NCBI GenBank assembly: GCA_027604705.1
Contig: JADHYV010000019.1
Coordinates: 214,197 to 278,196, forward strand
DNA length: 64,000 nt
Direction: 5' to 3'
Source of the DNA: Allomyces arbusculus
Taxonomy: Eukaryota; Blastocladiomycota; Blastocladiomycetes; Blastocladiales; Blastocladiaceae
The position numbers and the translations under genes were made by a program. The notes under the pieces were generated by a model that saw only the letters and a program-made list of their open reading frames with translations, was not told the origin of the DNA and did not search any database. Numbering within the stretch: position 1 is the first letter of the stretch; each line of letters begins with the position of its first letter. Below, in pieces: positions 1-11,428 of this stretch.

Positions 1-211
1 GGTAATGCTTTTTGTACCGGGGCCCTTCCCGCCTTGGGATTTATTTTTTGAATACATTTATCCCCCCCCAAACCACCCCCCCCTTCCGTTTAACCCATCT
101 TCGTCCACAGGTTTGCCCCCCCCCCCCCCCCCCCCAACGGGAAACTGCACGCACACGCCCTCTCCCACGCCCGGCCAACCTTCTCCACCCTATTCCCATC
201 CCTCCACGTCC
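1..211. other. Intergenic, poly-C tract
   Basis: No supportable gene. The stretch lies downstream of the minus-strand ceramidase and is C/T-rich on the plus strand, with an uninterrupted C run of about 20 nt near 117-136 and shorter C runs near 63-90. Confidence 0.6.
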
Positions 212-1665
212 CTATGTGCGCCCCGCCGACCGCATCCCCAGCACCACCTCGTCCGACGCCATCCTCGCGAGCGCACGCCGCGCCGCCGCGCCGCCCCCTA
301 CGACCACGGGCGAGTCGGCGGTCCCCGAATCGGTCGGGCTCGTCGCGCGTGCTTCCGACGTCCGGCGCCGTACAGGACGTGACGCCGACAGGGTCGGGAT
401 CAGACGGAACGGGCCAAACCAGTGCCAAGCGATCCGGCGCCCCAACGCGTCGCGCAACCGCACGGCCATGGCGCCTTTCGCCCACAAAACGGCCGAGATG
501 GCGGTGCCGGCGTGCCAGACGGCGTGGAGGTAGAGGTGTTCGAGTGTTGGGCAGAAGGTTTGGTCGAGTTTCTACGTCGCGATTGCGTCAGTAACACACA
601 CCGTCGCATTGCGCGGTATGGTCAAGAATTGCCGTACCCACAGCGCAAACGAGATCCACAGGCACGCATACGAGAGCCCAAACACCCACCGCAGCTCGCG
701 GTCGCGCCAGCCGTGCGGGATCGCGAATAGCAGACCTGGTGCCGTCAATGCGCCAAAGACCACGTGGAAGACCACGACAAAGTCGAAGTAGACGTGCGCC
801 CACGAGTAGACGGCCGCGGCCGTGACCAAGCCCGTCGGCAGCCACGGGTGCTTGCGATGCGGCTCGTTTTCGAGGATCACGTAGAGGAACTGCAGCATCA
901 TGTAGATCATTGGGAGCTCGTCGAGGAGCTAAACGGAAGGGAGGGAGGTCGCCCATCAGTTGGCGCCAGAGTTACGATCGCGGAAGTAGGTGGCACGCCA
1001 CGGTGCCGTCGCCGGCACGAGCCGCTTCTCCGCAGCAAAGTCATCCTTGGCCTGGGGGCCCGTCGGTTCGCCGTCGGTTCGGCATCGGGGCCGAGGCGCG
1101 TGCGGTGGTAGGTCGACATCGTACCTGCGCTTCAAACAGCAGCGTGCCGTGGAACATGAAGCTGCCGACGCCGACGAGCGCGAGAAAGAAGCCTATGAGC
1201 GCGTAACGCCACTCTACTGTTGTTGGCGATTCCGCGAGTCAAAGAGAAGAAGAACGGGCTGGTCAGTCAGTTTCCCACTTCGACGGCAGCAAATCGGAAT
1301 AGAGCCAGGACCAACATTGCAAACGACGCGCGGTCATGGCCAAGGAGATACCGGCGGCCACGGTAAAGAGATTCGACGTGGAGTTGAAAAACTCGGCAAT
1401 ATAGTGCGTGATCCGGTAATTCGATTCGCACCAGTCGATGGATGCCGTGACAGGACCCCAGTACCCGACCGTATCGGAGACTATCGAGCGCATCGTTTAT
1501 TGAGCCCATGAAGGCTCAGGGGCCGCCCGGCCGTAACCACGAGTTTGCTGACGGCGACTCACCAGGACCAAACGTCTTGGTAATTCGTCGAATGGGCGCA
1601 GTGGCGGCGGTTGCGGCCGCGGCGACGGCGCTGGACATATGGTGCAGCGGGTTGGGTGTGGCCAT
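212..1665 (-). CDS. Alkaline ceramidase (ACER/YPC1/YDC1 family)
   Basis: Integral membrane amidase that hydrolyses ceramide to sphingosine or phytosphingosine and fatty acid, in the ER/Golgi in known relatives. Five exons: about 1665-1563, 1480-~1315, ~1222-1125, 928-638 and 571-212. The family signatures are all present: DWCESNY followed by an acidic residue in IAEFFN (calcium-site region), GSFMFHGTLL (first zinc histidine), LLDELPMIYM, and LHAVWH (the HxxxH zinc pair). About seven hydrophobic helices are visible. The first exon (MATPNPLHHM) is joined through a strong gtgagt donor at 1562 and keeps frame with VGYWGP; a start at 1493 inside the second exon is the alternative. The exon 2/3 junction near 1220-1320 is uncertain. 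The hydrophilic Ser/Thr/Arg-rich tail after the last helix is longer than usual. Confidence 0.9.
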
Positions 1666-2228
1666 GTTGGTGCTGCTCTTGGTGCTGCTGTTGGTGCTGG
1701 TGCTGGTGCCCGCTGCTGCTTCGTCGCGCGCGAGCCGAGAGAATTGGCTCAGCGGGGATTGAATCCGTTGCGGTGGTGTCGTTGGGTTGGTCGGACAGGC
1801 GAGCGACCAAACGACGGGGGGACCGATGGCAGCGATGGTGGACTCGGGCGGCAGGGTCAGGTCATGGACCCGACGAAAGGGCGGCGGCCACGTCACTGCT
1901 GAGACATGGTCCTGATCGTGGTTTGCCTCGGCCGCGGCGCGGGTGCGCCCAGTGTCGATCGCAGTGCTGCACGCTGCGGACGTGCCGCTGGTTTGCTGAC
2001 GTGTCGTGCGAGCCGGTGCCCGGCTGACGCTGCTGTGGGGTGGGCCCGCATGTCTCACGCCCGACACACGTGGAACACCCGCGGTGCACGCAGACGCGCC
2101 GTCGCGTCGCTGATCAGTCGCGGCGTCTTCGTGCGTTGTCTGCTGGCCCCGGTGTGCTGCCACCTGCCCACCCCCGAACACACATCACCGGCCGCATCAG
2201 CAGCTGCAGCATTCCAAATCCGCGCACC
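1666..2228. other. Divergent intergenic region, ceramidase/APC4
   Basis: Head-to-head spacer of about 560 bp that should hold both promoters. No TATA box or other convincing element seen. Open frames across it are low-complexity shadows. Confidence 0.4.
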
Positions 2229-4532
2229 ATGATCGCTGCCACCCTTGTCGGCGCGCACCATGACCCGCCGGCCACCACCACCACCGCCAACACCAAGTCT
2301 CCCGCGGTTGCCGCTGGCTGGCCCGCGGCGCTCGGCACCCTGCACCGACTCGACGTGAACGCCGCGTCGCCAGGTCTAATTGCGGCCGTTGGGAAACATG
2401 CCGTTGTCGCGCTACGAGCACGTGGTGGCCATGTTTGCGACCGCGTGTGGTCGCAAACGTGGCCCTCCCCCGCATGGGTCACGACCACGGCTTGGTCGCG
2501 CGATGGCCGCGTGCTCGCCGTCGGCGTTGTTGAGGGAGCACGCGCCACGATCGAGTTTAGGCGAGCCGAGGACGGGGAGGTGCTCGATGCAACGCAGGCC
2601 GAGATCGAGTGCGATCACGTCCCGCGGATTCTCGCGTGGACGCGCGTGGGCGGCTCCTGCGAGGGCGAGAACGCAGCCAATGTGCTCACGGTCGTGACGG
2701 GCAAGGCCAACGTCGCACTCTAGTACGCGAAATTCGATGCAACACGTTGGCATAATGGTGGCAAGTTGACGTGACGGTGACATTGTGCGCTAGTTTCAAC
2801 CACGGCCGCCGACCCTTCCAGGTGGACCTTGAACCAGCATTCTCTGCGCAGAAAATCCAGGTCCGAACGTTGCAATCCCTGTTGGCTCGACGCCAGCTTA
2901 TTGTGTGACCTGACCTGGTGCTTGCCCATAGGACCCGCTCCTACTCGCCATGCACTGGGCCCGCGACACGCCGCACTTGCACGTCGTCTATCAAGCGCCC
3001 TCCACCAGCAGCACCAGCGAGCTCGGCCTTGCCACGATCCAGCTCCCATCACTCGCCACTCGCGCTGCACGGTTACGTGAGGACCAGGCGCGGCACGCCG
3101 TGGCCGCAGCCCTGGCCCAACTCGACGCGGCCGTGACCACCACGACGACCGCGATCCAGGCGCTCTCCGACGAATGGAAAAACCATGTAGACCTGTACGA
3201 CGGCTCGTCGTCGCTCGCGTGCACGTATGCGGCGATCGCCATGACCGGCCACGTCCCGCCCGACTTTGAAGATTTTGCGTTTCATAACTTGCCCAACGCC
3301 GTACGCGCATTCCAGTTGTTTTTTTTTTGTTGTTGTGGCCGCTTTCGGTTCGTCACGCGCCGGCTGACGACATGGGCGGACTTGGTTAGCTGATCCCCGT
3401 CCTTGACGGCAAGCTGACCGACCACCTGACCACGCTCGAGACCGCGGTCGACTCGACCCTCCCTGCGGCGCTCGCCGCCGTGCGCACCGCCACGCGCCGC
3501 GCGACGGCCGCGTCCCTCTTCACCCGCACATCCGCCTCCGCACCCACGCCCGCCACTGTCCTCGCCCCGCTCACTGCCCTCACCCGCGCCCTGACCACCG
3601 CGACCACCATCACCTCCCGCGCCGCGTTGACGATGCGCACACACGACATTCCCGCTGTCCGTGCCGTCCAGGCATGGATCGCGTTCCACATTCGCGCGCG
3701 GTACTGGAACTCGGTCGATACGGGCATGTACGCATATGCGCCGCCGAGCGCGACCGAGTGTCCGGCGGCACGCGTCGTGATGCCGGCGTTTGAGCGGTTG
3801 GATAAGGGCACGTTGACGGTCTTGCCGGAGTGGACTGCGGGGGAGGTGGCGAGGGAGGCAGTCGGGCGGGAGGTGGTCCCGAGTGTCGCGGATGCAGTTA
3901 GGAAGATGAAGAGTGCGTGGAAAGCCGTGGAGGCGGTGTTGAGCGGGAACGACGAGGGTGCGGACGCGACGATTGTGCGTGCTGCGGGCGTTGCGGGCGT
4001 GCAGGGAGGTGCGGCCACGGGGCATCGCGCGTATGCGGTCACGACGGTCCCGAACGGCGCGTGCTTTGCAGCCGTCGCGTGTGATCAATCGCGTACATTG
4101 GTTTCTGTTCTTCTTCACCCGGTCCTATCCGCCCTCGCTCACCATGACACACCAGTCTCCATCCAGTGCATCCCGCCGCCCGGCTCCCCCATTGCCACCA
4201 CTCTTCCACACCCTCTCACCCTCACCCTCCCACCAGCCCTTGGGGCGTCGCCAACGCCCATCACCTGGCTCATGCCGCGCCGCAGCGACCGAATGCCACA
4301 GCTGCTCGTGCGTACGGCATCGGGTGCTGCCGTCGTCGATATTCCGGACGTGGAGTCGTGGTCCGCAGGTCCCACCGAATGTCAAGTCGTGCAGGACATG
4401 CACGTCCCGGACCTGGTCGCAGTCGCGGCGGGGCCAGTTGCGTGGGACGTGGTCGCGGTTGTCGCGGCCAGGGTGCGCGGTGGGGACCAGGGGGTGGATG
4501 TGGAGGTGGTGGCGATTGCGGATCTGGTGTGA
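2229..4532 (+). CDS. APC4: Anaphase-promoting complex subunit 4 (APC4)
   Basis: Scaffold subunit of the APC/C ubiquitin ligase, nuclear in relatives. The N-terminal part resembles the APC4 WD40 blade (AWSRDGRVLAVGVVEG, 2490-2535). The middle exon carries the APC4 helical region (SDEWKNHVDLYDG then MTGHVPPDFEDFAF, 3150-3290), and the next exon continues with LIPVLDGKLTDHLTTLE (from about 3390). Exons: 2229-2724, probably one around 2795-2862, about 2934-3312, and about 3390-4532. The first two internal junctions are tentative because some readings need introns under 35 nt. The C-terminal half is weakly conserved. Identification rests on the order of the WD40 start and APC4-type helices, so some doubt remains. 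Confidence 0.65.
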
Positions 4533-4878
4533 TAGAGAAAGAAACAGCACACTTGTCTTATGTGTGTCGATGTCACAAGGGCAGGCTGGTTGAGACAGGA
4601 ACGTCCATGACGCGAGTTCCGCGCCGGGCGCCCGAGACAGCCCCCGACTGGACGACACAGACTAAGTCATGGCCAAACTCGCCCAAGGACGTACTGGTGA
4701 TGAGGGGAAGGTCGATCTCCGGGGCGAAGTGTCTGCCAAGTGCGACGCGGTCACGGGCAAATGACTTGACCCCGCCACCATCACCAGCAGCATCGGCTCC
4801 TGTCTTTGCTTGTCGAACGCAACAGCGTCCTGACCCAACCTTTGCATCAATCCGTCAACCACTCGCTGCAACCGCACC
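4533..4878. other. Intergenic, APC4 to VPS28
   Basis: About 350 bp between co-oriented genes. No gene or clear regulatory motif seen. Confidence 0.4.
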
Positions 4879-5741
4879 ATGACGACCTCATCATCAAGCA
4901 GCCCGGCAACCGTACGATCTGGACCGTCCCACGCTGCGCGCACCACCTCACCGGCCGCTGACGTGGGCCGTCGATTCCAGGAAATCCGGCTCTGGAAAAC
5001 CAATGCTGAGCGCGAACAGGTGGAAAACCTGGCCGACCTCTACGCGATCATCGTCACGGTCGACCGGCTGGAAAAGCAGTACATTCGCGACAGCATTCCG
5101 TCGTCCGAGTACGTGCTCTCATCGCACGTATACCACGCCGTCCCTGACCGCCCGGTCCAGCATAGGTACACGCCGGCGTGCACCAAGCTGATTGCGCAGT
5201 TCAAGACGGCCCTGAACCTCGTACAGGACCAGGTGCCGTCGGTCGAGGCGTTTATGAAGGAGTACCGGCTCAATTGCCCGCTCGCGGCCAACCGGTTGCT
5301 GAAAGTGGGCGTGCCCGCGACCGTCGAGCACGGCGGCGGCCTTGGTGGCGCTGGGGGTGGACGGGATTCGGGTAACTCGGCCAAGTACGTGGCCGAGACC
5401 GTACAGGTGCGTTGACTTTGGGGGTCTCGAACGGGGTGACGAATCCCTCCATGTCTCACTCACGCTAAATCCTCCATGAACACAAACAGCACTTTATCAC
5501 GGTCATGGACTCGGTCAAGCTCGGTCTCGTCGCGGTCGACCAGCTGCACCCGCTCCTCGCCGACCTTTTGGCCGCGATGAACCAGATCCCGCAGGACCTG
5601 GCGTGCAAGGCGACGTTACGCGACTGGCTCATCACGCTCAACCAAATGAAGGCGTCCGACACGCTCACCGACGACCAGGCGCGGCAGCTGCACTTTGACG
5701 TGGAGCGCGCACACGCCGAGTTCTACCGCAGCCTGCAATAA
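4879..5741 (+). CDS. VPS28: ESCRT-I subunit VPS28
   Basis: Subunit of ESCRT-I, which sorts ubiquitinated cargo into multivesicular bodies at the endosome. Two exons, 4879-5406 and 5490-5741, joined in phase 0 across an 83 nt intron (gtgcgt donor), giving 259 aa, close to the family norm. The N-terminal core-binding domain is clear (EIRLWKTNAEREQVENLADL, then LEKQYIRDSI). The C-terminal four-helix domain that binds ESCRT-II follows the intron (FITVMDSVKLGLVAVDQLHP, then QLHFDVERAHAEFYRSL). A Gly-rich linker (GGGLGGAGGGRDSG) separates them. The first 30 residues are Ser/Thr/Ala-rich and poorly conserved; the ATG at 4879 is the only good in-frame start. Confidence 0.95.
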
Positions 5742-6549
5742 ACCTTGTATTTGGAATATTAGTGCGGGCGACGGAGGCGGCGCACAAACAGGTCACTCTG
5801 CGCCGTGTGCAGGCCTGCGGGCGCGGGCGCAATCGCGCGCCCGTGCGCGTCGTAGACGGGGGTCACTTCGATGGCCGGCTGGCCGGCGCAGCGCTCGAAG
5901 ATGCGGACCAGGGGCTCGCAGACGACTTGGCCGCCGCGCAGCTGGCACTGGTATTGCACGAGCTCGTCGAGCACGCAGTCGCGGCGCGCGGGCGCGTGCG
6001 GCGCAGGAGACGCGTGCGGCGAGGGCGGCGTGGGCATGACGAGGGTGGGGCGCGCAGCGGGCGGCACGGGGCGGCGTGTGCACCGTGCGGTGTGGGCAGG
6101 CGGGGGGTCCTGGCGGCGGGAGGACTCGTTGACGGCAGCGTGGGCAGTGCCGAATGACCAAACGAGCAAAGGCGACGAGCAACGTCCCGCGGCCTGTCTC
6201 GCACCCCGGCATGCGCACGCACGTGCGGCCTGCAGCCAAACCAGCGCACGCGCGTCGCAACCAAACGGCCGACGGCCACCACCACCGCGACTCCAAACGA
6301 GCCCGTGCCCGACCTCGACCACGGCGCCCCACTTGCTGCAGTCCGTTCCCAGCGCTACCCGAGCGCGACCCGTCGCTGCCGACTCGACCACGCGCGCCGT
6401 GCGCTCGCTGCTCGGCCGAGCACCAACTGACCAAGGCAAAACAAGCCAAGGCCAGCTGGACTTTCGCTCAACCACGATCCCTGCGCGCGCGCGCCAACCC
6501 GGGCCCCTCTCTACCCCTCTACTCGCCCGCCCGCTGTCCGCCCGCACGC
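5742..6549. other. Intergenic, VPS28 to CNOT9
   Basis: About 800 bp, GC-rich, with long open frames on both strands that look like composition artefacts (Arg/Ala/Pro-rich). It should contain the CNOT9 promoter; no TATA box recognised. Confidence 0.4.
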
Positions 6550-6909
6550 ATGTACGCGTCCCGCGCCGGCGCTGGCGCGCCGGGCTTGGCCCCACCACCA
6601 CCGGGTGCTGCACAGGGCTACGCGCCCTACCTGACGGCCGCGCAGCAGGCGCAGCAGCAGCAGCAGCCGACGCCGCCCCCCATGTACGGCAGCAGTAATA
6701 GCGGCAGTGCCGGTGCGCCGCCGGGCGTCGGTGCGCCGTACGGGATGCCGGACCACCATTACGCAGCGGCCGCGGGCGCTCCGATGGGGTACCCGCCGCC
6801 TCCCGCGTCTTTTGCCGCGGTTGCCGCGGCGGCGGCCAAGCAGCAGCAACATCAGCAGCACCAGCATCAACAGCAGCATTTGATGCAGCAGCAACAGCAG
6901 CAACAGGCT

Positions 6910-6967
<58 letters not shown>

Positions 6968-7925
6968 TGGCCATGAACGCGGCGCTCGGTGGAGCGCCCG
7001 GCAGCACCGGCGCATCGGGCGCAGCGGCCGGCCCGCTCGACGAGAACAAAGTCTACAGTCTCGTGCTCGACCTGCTGTCGCCCAAAACGCGTGAACAGGC
7101 GCTGCTCGGTACGCGCGCTCTCTTCTTCACCCACTGCCAGCCATCGTGCTCACCCAGCCCCTTACTCTCATAGAGCTGAGCAAAAAGCGCGAGCAGTACG
7201 AGGACCTGGCGCTGGTCCTGTGGCACTCGTTTGGCGTCATGGCCATTCTCATCCAAGAAATCGTCTCTGTCTACCCGCTCCTCTCGCCGCCGGCCCTCTC
7301 GTCGAACGCATCGAATCGCGTCTGCAATGCGCTCGCCCTGCTGCAATGCGTCGCGTCGCACCCGGAAACGCGCGTGCTCTTGCTCAACGCGCACATTCCG
7401 CTTTTCCTTTACCCGTTCCTCAACACCACCTCCAAGTCGCGCCCATTTGAGTACCTGCGGCTCACGTCGCTCGGCGTCGTCGGCGCCCTCGTGAAAAACG
7501 ACTCGACCGACGTGATAACGTTCCTGCTCTCGACCGAAATCATCCCGTTGTGCCTGCGCATCATGGAAACCGGATCGGAATTGTCCAAGATTGTGGCGAT
7601 TTTCATTGTGCAGAAAATCCTGCTCGATGATCTCGGGCTCTCGTATATTTGCCAGACCTACGAGCGGTTCTATGCGGTCGGAACCGTCTTGGGGAACATG
7701 GTCGCGCAACTCGCGGAAACGCAGTCGGTGCGGTTGCTGAAACATGTCGTGCGCTGTTATTTGCGGTTGTCGGATAACCCGCGCGCGCGCGAGGCGCTGC
7801 GCCAGTGCTTGCCGGACCCGTTGCGCGATACCACGTTTGCGGCCGTGCTCAAGGACGACCTGACGACCAAGCGGTGCCTCCAGCAGCTGTTGCTCAACTT
7901 GGCCGACCCGGGACTCGGCAACTAG
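6550..7925 (+). CDS. CAF40: CCR4-NOT subunit CNOT9/Caf40 (Rcd1 family)
   Basis: Armadillo-repeat subunit of the CCR4-NOT deadenylase complex, which docks regulators of mRNA decay. Two exons, 6550-7108 and 7174-7925, joined in phase 1 ([11 protein letters not shown]), give 436 aa. The second exon is almost wholly the conserved Rcd1 domain: [79 protein letters not shown] and [20 protein letters not shown]. The N-terminal ~160 residues are a Pro/Gly/Gln-rich disordered extension with two poly-Gln blocks, as in several fungal Caf40 proteins. Start chosen at MYASRAGAG; an upstream in-frame extension is open but Arg/Pro-rich and unlikely to be translated. Confidence 0.95.
6838..6968 (+). repeat. 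CAG/CAA trinucleotide tract (poly-Gln) in CNOT9
   Basis: Imperfect CAG/CAA repeat with His and Met interruptions at its 5' part and about 20 near-uninterrupted Gln codons at its 3' end. A shorter Gln block lies at 6643-6668. Mixed CAG and CAA codons suggest a tract under some stabilising selection rather than a fresh expansion. Confidence 0.9.
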
Positions 7926-9997
7926 ATTTGTGGCGTGCGTTGCGCACGTGCGTGCCGATCGCCGGCACTTGACATGCGTGGTTCTGTCAAGCTGGCGGCC
8001 GTTGGGCCCGTGTGTAGATTTTCGTTTGCGTGTCGTCTTGTTCTTGATTTCGTGTTTTCTGCGTTCTCGTTTGGGAAGATCCGGTCGGATCGCACGGTGC
8101 TTGGTCATATTTTTGGTTTCTCCTCGTTCGTTGTTTTCTCTTCTCGTCTTTGGGCGTTCGTTTTTTGCTGGCGACTTGGGCCCTTTTCGTTGTCGTATCT
8201 CCACCCCCCCCCCCCCCCCTCAGGGATTCAGATGGACTGCTCGATTCTCCTCACGTTCCCCACCCCGTTCCTTCTCCTTCTCGTCGGCTGGTCACCCTTG
8301 CCTGCCGTCTTGTACCATGATTGTTCCCCCCCCCCCCCCCCTCCCCCCCTCCCTCGGATTTCGTTTTGCCACGGCCGATATCGATTACAGACCGTTTCTG
8401 CCGATTGTTCTCTCTCTCACTCAGCTCACACGTCCGTGACGACCACGCCGGTCAATGCTCCAGAACATCGGGGCCTGTTCGTCTTGCCGTTGCCTTCCCA
8501 CGTTGAAGGCGGTGGTCCGAGGCCTCGTCGTGCGCGAGTGCGGATCATCGCGACCATATTTGACACACGCGTTGGCGCAAACACGGCGCCGGCGAGTGAC
8601 GGGCGTGGCGGGCCATGCGGCTACAATTCGCTTGGTCACAGCTGAGGGCGAGCGTGCGTGCGCGCGCGGATGCCGAGCAGACGACTGTGCTCGATGGCAT
8701 ACGGCGACCCGACGGTGTTAAGCACGGCCCAGCAGTTCAGGTCGTCTTGACCAACGTGGGGCCGCGGGCCGTGCAGCTGTCTGCCATCGGTGCTTGCGTC
8801 GAGCATGATGGCGACCCGGTGGAGAAGGTCGGCGCATGCCACGCGCCGCGTGCTGGACCGGTTGAGCGTCGTCGACGGTCGTTGGTGGTGGAAAATTCGT
8901 ATCAGGATGAAGTGATTGGTGTTGTGGACGTGCTGGTGGAGCGCCAGACGATCGCAGGGCCGCAGATCTGTACCTCTCTCCATTCTCCCGTCAGACCTCC
9001 CTCCCTCCCTCATCACAAACTCCATGGCGCGAGCAGCGCGCGGCGAATGGCCCGAGCCATTGGTCATCTGCACGAGGTCATCACGGCTCCCATTTCGTTG
9101 CCTGCACCAACGATCATCGTGGGGGGATATCCCAGCCGCTATTAGATATGCCGTTCATAAACTCGCCTGGTTTTTGTTTTGGCGCAGAGGATCATGGCAT
9201 GCGCATCTATCTCCTCCTCTTCATGTCCATTTGGCTTGCCGCGGGCGACCCTCCTCCTGTCGGCCTGCCCGCATCATCCATCACGAATGACTACCAAAAC
9301 TAGAGCATGGCGGTGTGCGGATGGACCTCAGACTTGCAGCGAGGGGGTCGGATCCGCACGGCCTCAACGACGCGACAGTTCACCATGGCGGTCGGCCCTG
9401 CAGCTGACCCCCGCATCACCAGCCGTGACCAGAGGGAGGTCGGCGTGGTCCGTTCGCGCGCTCGGTTGTAGTGGACGACACCACTTTGACGCGAAGCAAG
9501 AGAGTCGGACCCGGCACGCGGCTGTCCACGCGCACATCCCCGCCGCCTTTCTCCACCACAGTCGGTCGGCAGGGGGCAGAGGAGGAGTAAGAAGCGACCA
9601 TTCCATTCCACTGTTTTGTTCATGGTTCCTCTGGTAAATAAACGGGCAAGGGGAGGGGGGAGGGGCTAGGAGACAAACGCCCGCGTGAGGGAGGTCTTGG
9701 AGAGCGGGAGAGAGCACCGCGACAACGGGCGGGGGAGAGCGAGAGAAAGAATTACAAGAGGTTTACGCGCGCCGAGAGAGAGAGAGAGTGAAGGGACCGG
9801 AACGAAGGCGGCGGTGGGGTGGTTCAAGACAATCGCGCGCGGGCGCGGGTACGCGGCAGGTCGGCCGCGACGACGCAACGCGAAGGAGACCTGTCGGCGG
9901 CCAGGTCCCCCACGGATAAAAAAAGCAAACAGAAGGAACAAGTAATGTACACAAAACGAGGACGCGCAGCGCAGTCGCGGCGCACGGACCTGGTTGA
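7926..9997. other. Long convergent intergenic region with C runs and a GA microsatellite
   Basis: About 2 kb between the 3' ends of CNOT9 (+) and SGF73 (-). No supportable gene. It holds two C homopolymers (about 8203-8219 and 8327-8342, the second followed by more C-rich sequence), a block near 8255-8330 that resembles the 3' flanks of both carbonic anhydrase genes, and a (GA)n run near 9773-9789. Open frames of up to 236 aa here are Pro/Phe/Ser low-complexity and match nothing I know. Confidence 0.5.
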
Positions 9998-11428
9998 TTA
10001 TCTCGCGGCCTTGATCGCGTCGCGCAACAGATCGAGCAGGCCAAACATGGGCCGAGCGCGCGCCCACGGGCGCATCTGCTTGGACGCGAGCGCGACCGGT
10101 TGCAACTTCTTGATCCCGTCCAACACTTCGCTGCCCTCGGCGTCCGGATCGAGCGCGGCCAGATTGAGAATGTCGGCGTCAAGCGCCGACGGTGCCGCGG
10201 CGGCCGCGTGCGTCGCCGATTCTGATGATGGCCGTCAGCACTCGGCGTGTACCACAACGATGGATCGGGAGGATAAACGCACGTTTGCTCTTTTGGAACA
10301 GGTCGACGAGGACGTCGTACGGTTGACTGCGACCAGCGACGGTGCGTTTTTGGCCAATCGGATGGTTCTTGCAGGTGATCGACCGGTGGCACGGGAACCC
10401 ATCGGCCGTGAGCACGCCGCATTGTTTGTCGAGGTCGATTGGGCCGTGTTTTTTCTTGTTGGCCTTGGCCGTAGCCACGGGCACGGGCACGGGTTCGGCG
10501 ACGTCGGCGGTTGTGGATGATGCGGCAGCAGCCTTTTTCTTGGCAGGTCGTGGCTCGCCAGCATCTAGTGGCAATGTCGGGATCAGCGAACGTGGCGATG
10601 AGCAAGAAGAGGGGGCGGAGAAGGGTGCGGACCTTTGGTCGACTTGCGTTTCCGCGGCAACTTGACGGTCAGTGCCTTGGTCGGTGGTGGAGCGGCAGCA
10701 GACGTATCGCCGTCGGTCGACGCGGTCGGGTCCGGCGTCGCACGCGGTGTTGACGGTCCCGCTGACGCGGAGAGCGCCGCGACAGGTCCTGCGTCGGTGT
10801 CGGTGTGCGGCCTGCTGGATGGTGGTAACGTCTTGCCAGATGTTGCTGCTGTTACGGCAGCAGCAGCTGCGGCAGCCGCAGCGGTTGCGGCTGCTGACAA
10901 CTTTTTGCTCTTGGGCGCGGACGGCGGTGGGGTCGGCACTGGCGGTGGTGCCGGTGCAGCAACAGCGGGGACAGCAATCGGCGCGATCCCATTGGCCGTG
11001 GCCTTGTCGTTGAACTTGGTGGCATGCACACGCTTGCAGAGTTCTGGTCGAGCGTAAGGTCGTGAGCGATCAGAGCATCATTGACAGCTCCACCATGGAC
11101 ACGTTCATGGAGACCACCACCACCACCGCAACGTGCAATGGACACCAAACCAACGCCAGCGCTATAGTCACGCACCTAAATGTGCCGGGAACGCGGCCTG
11201 CTTGAGCGCCTTGCCGCACAGCGTGCACTTGATGGTGCGCGGCGGCGGGCCCGCTGGCGTACTGGGCACACCGCCGCGCTTTGCGCCGGATGGTGGCGGT
11301 CCCGACGCGGGCACCGGGTGCACGAGCGGCGCGAGTAAGCCATTGTTACCAGCACCGGCTTTACGCGCCGGTTTGGGCGCGGTACTGCGCGGTGCGCGCG
11401 GTGGGGCCGCGGTCGATGCGTGGCTCAT
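9998..11428 (-). CDS. SGF73: SAGA-associated factor 73 (Sgf73/ataxin-7, SCA7 domain)
   Basis: Subunit tethering the deubiquitinase module to the SAGA coactivator. Four exons read on the minus strand: about 11428-11175, 11041-10637, 10567-~10288 and ~10216-9998. The N-terminal C2HC zinc finger is completed across intron 1 (CTLCGKALK, AFPAHL, ELCKRVH). The SCA7 domain follows: PIDLDKQCGV, GFPCHRSITCKNHPIGQKR, GRSQPYDVLVDLFQKSK. The last exon encodes a helical tail (ADILNLAALDPDAEG to MFGLLDLLRDAIKAAR) ending at a TAA at 9998. Ala/Pro/Ser-rich linkers separate the modules. Splice phases 1-1-1 all keep frame with gtgcgt or gtccgc donors. This factor and CNOT9 upstream are both gene-expression regulators, but nothing suggests co-regulation. 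Confidence 0.92.

Noticed and set aside
3282-4118. 278 aa minus-strand open frame opposite APC4
   Set aside because: Arg-rich mirror of the Ala/Thr-rich APC4 exon, no domain.
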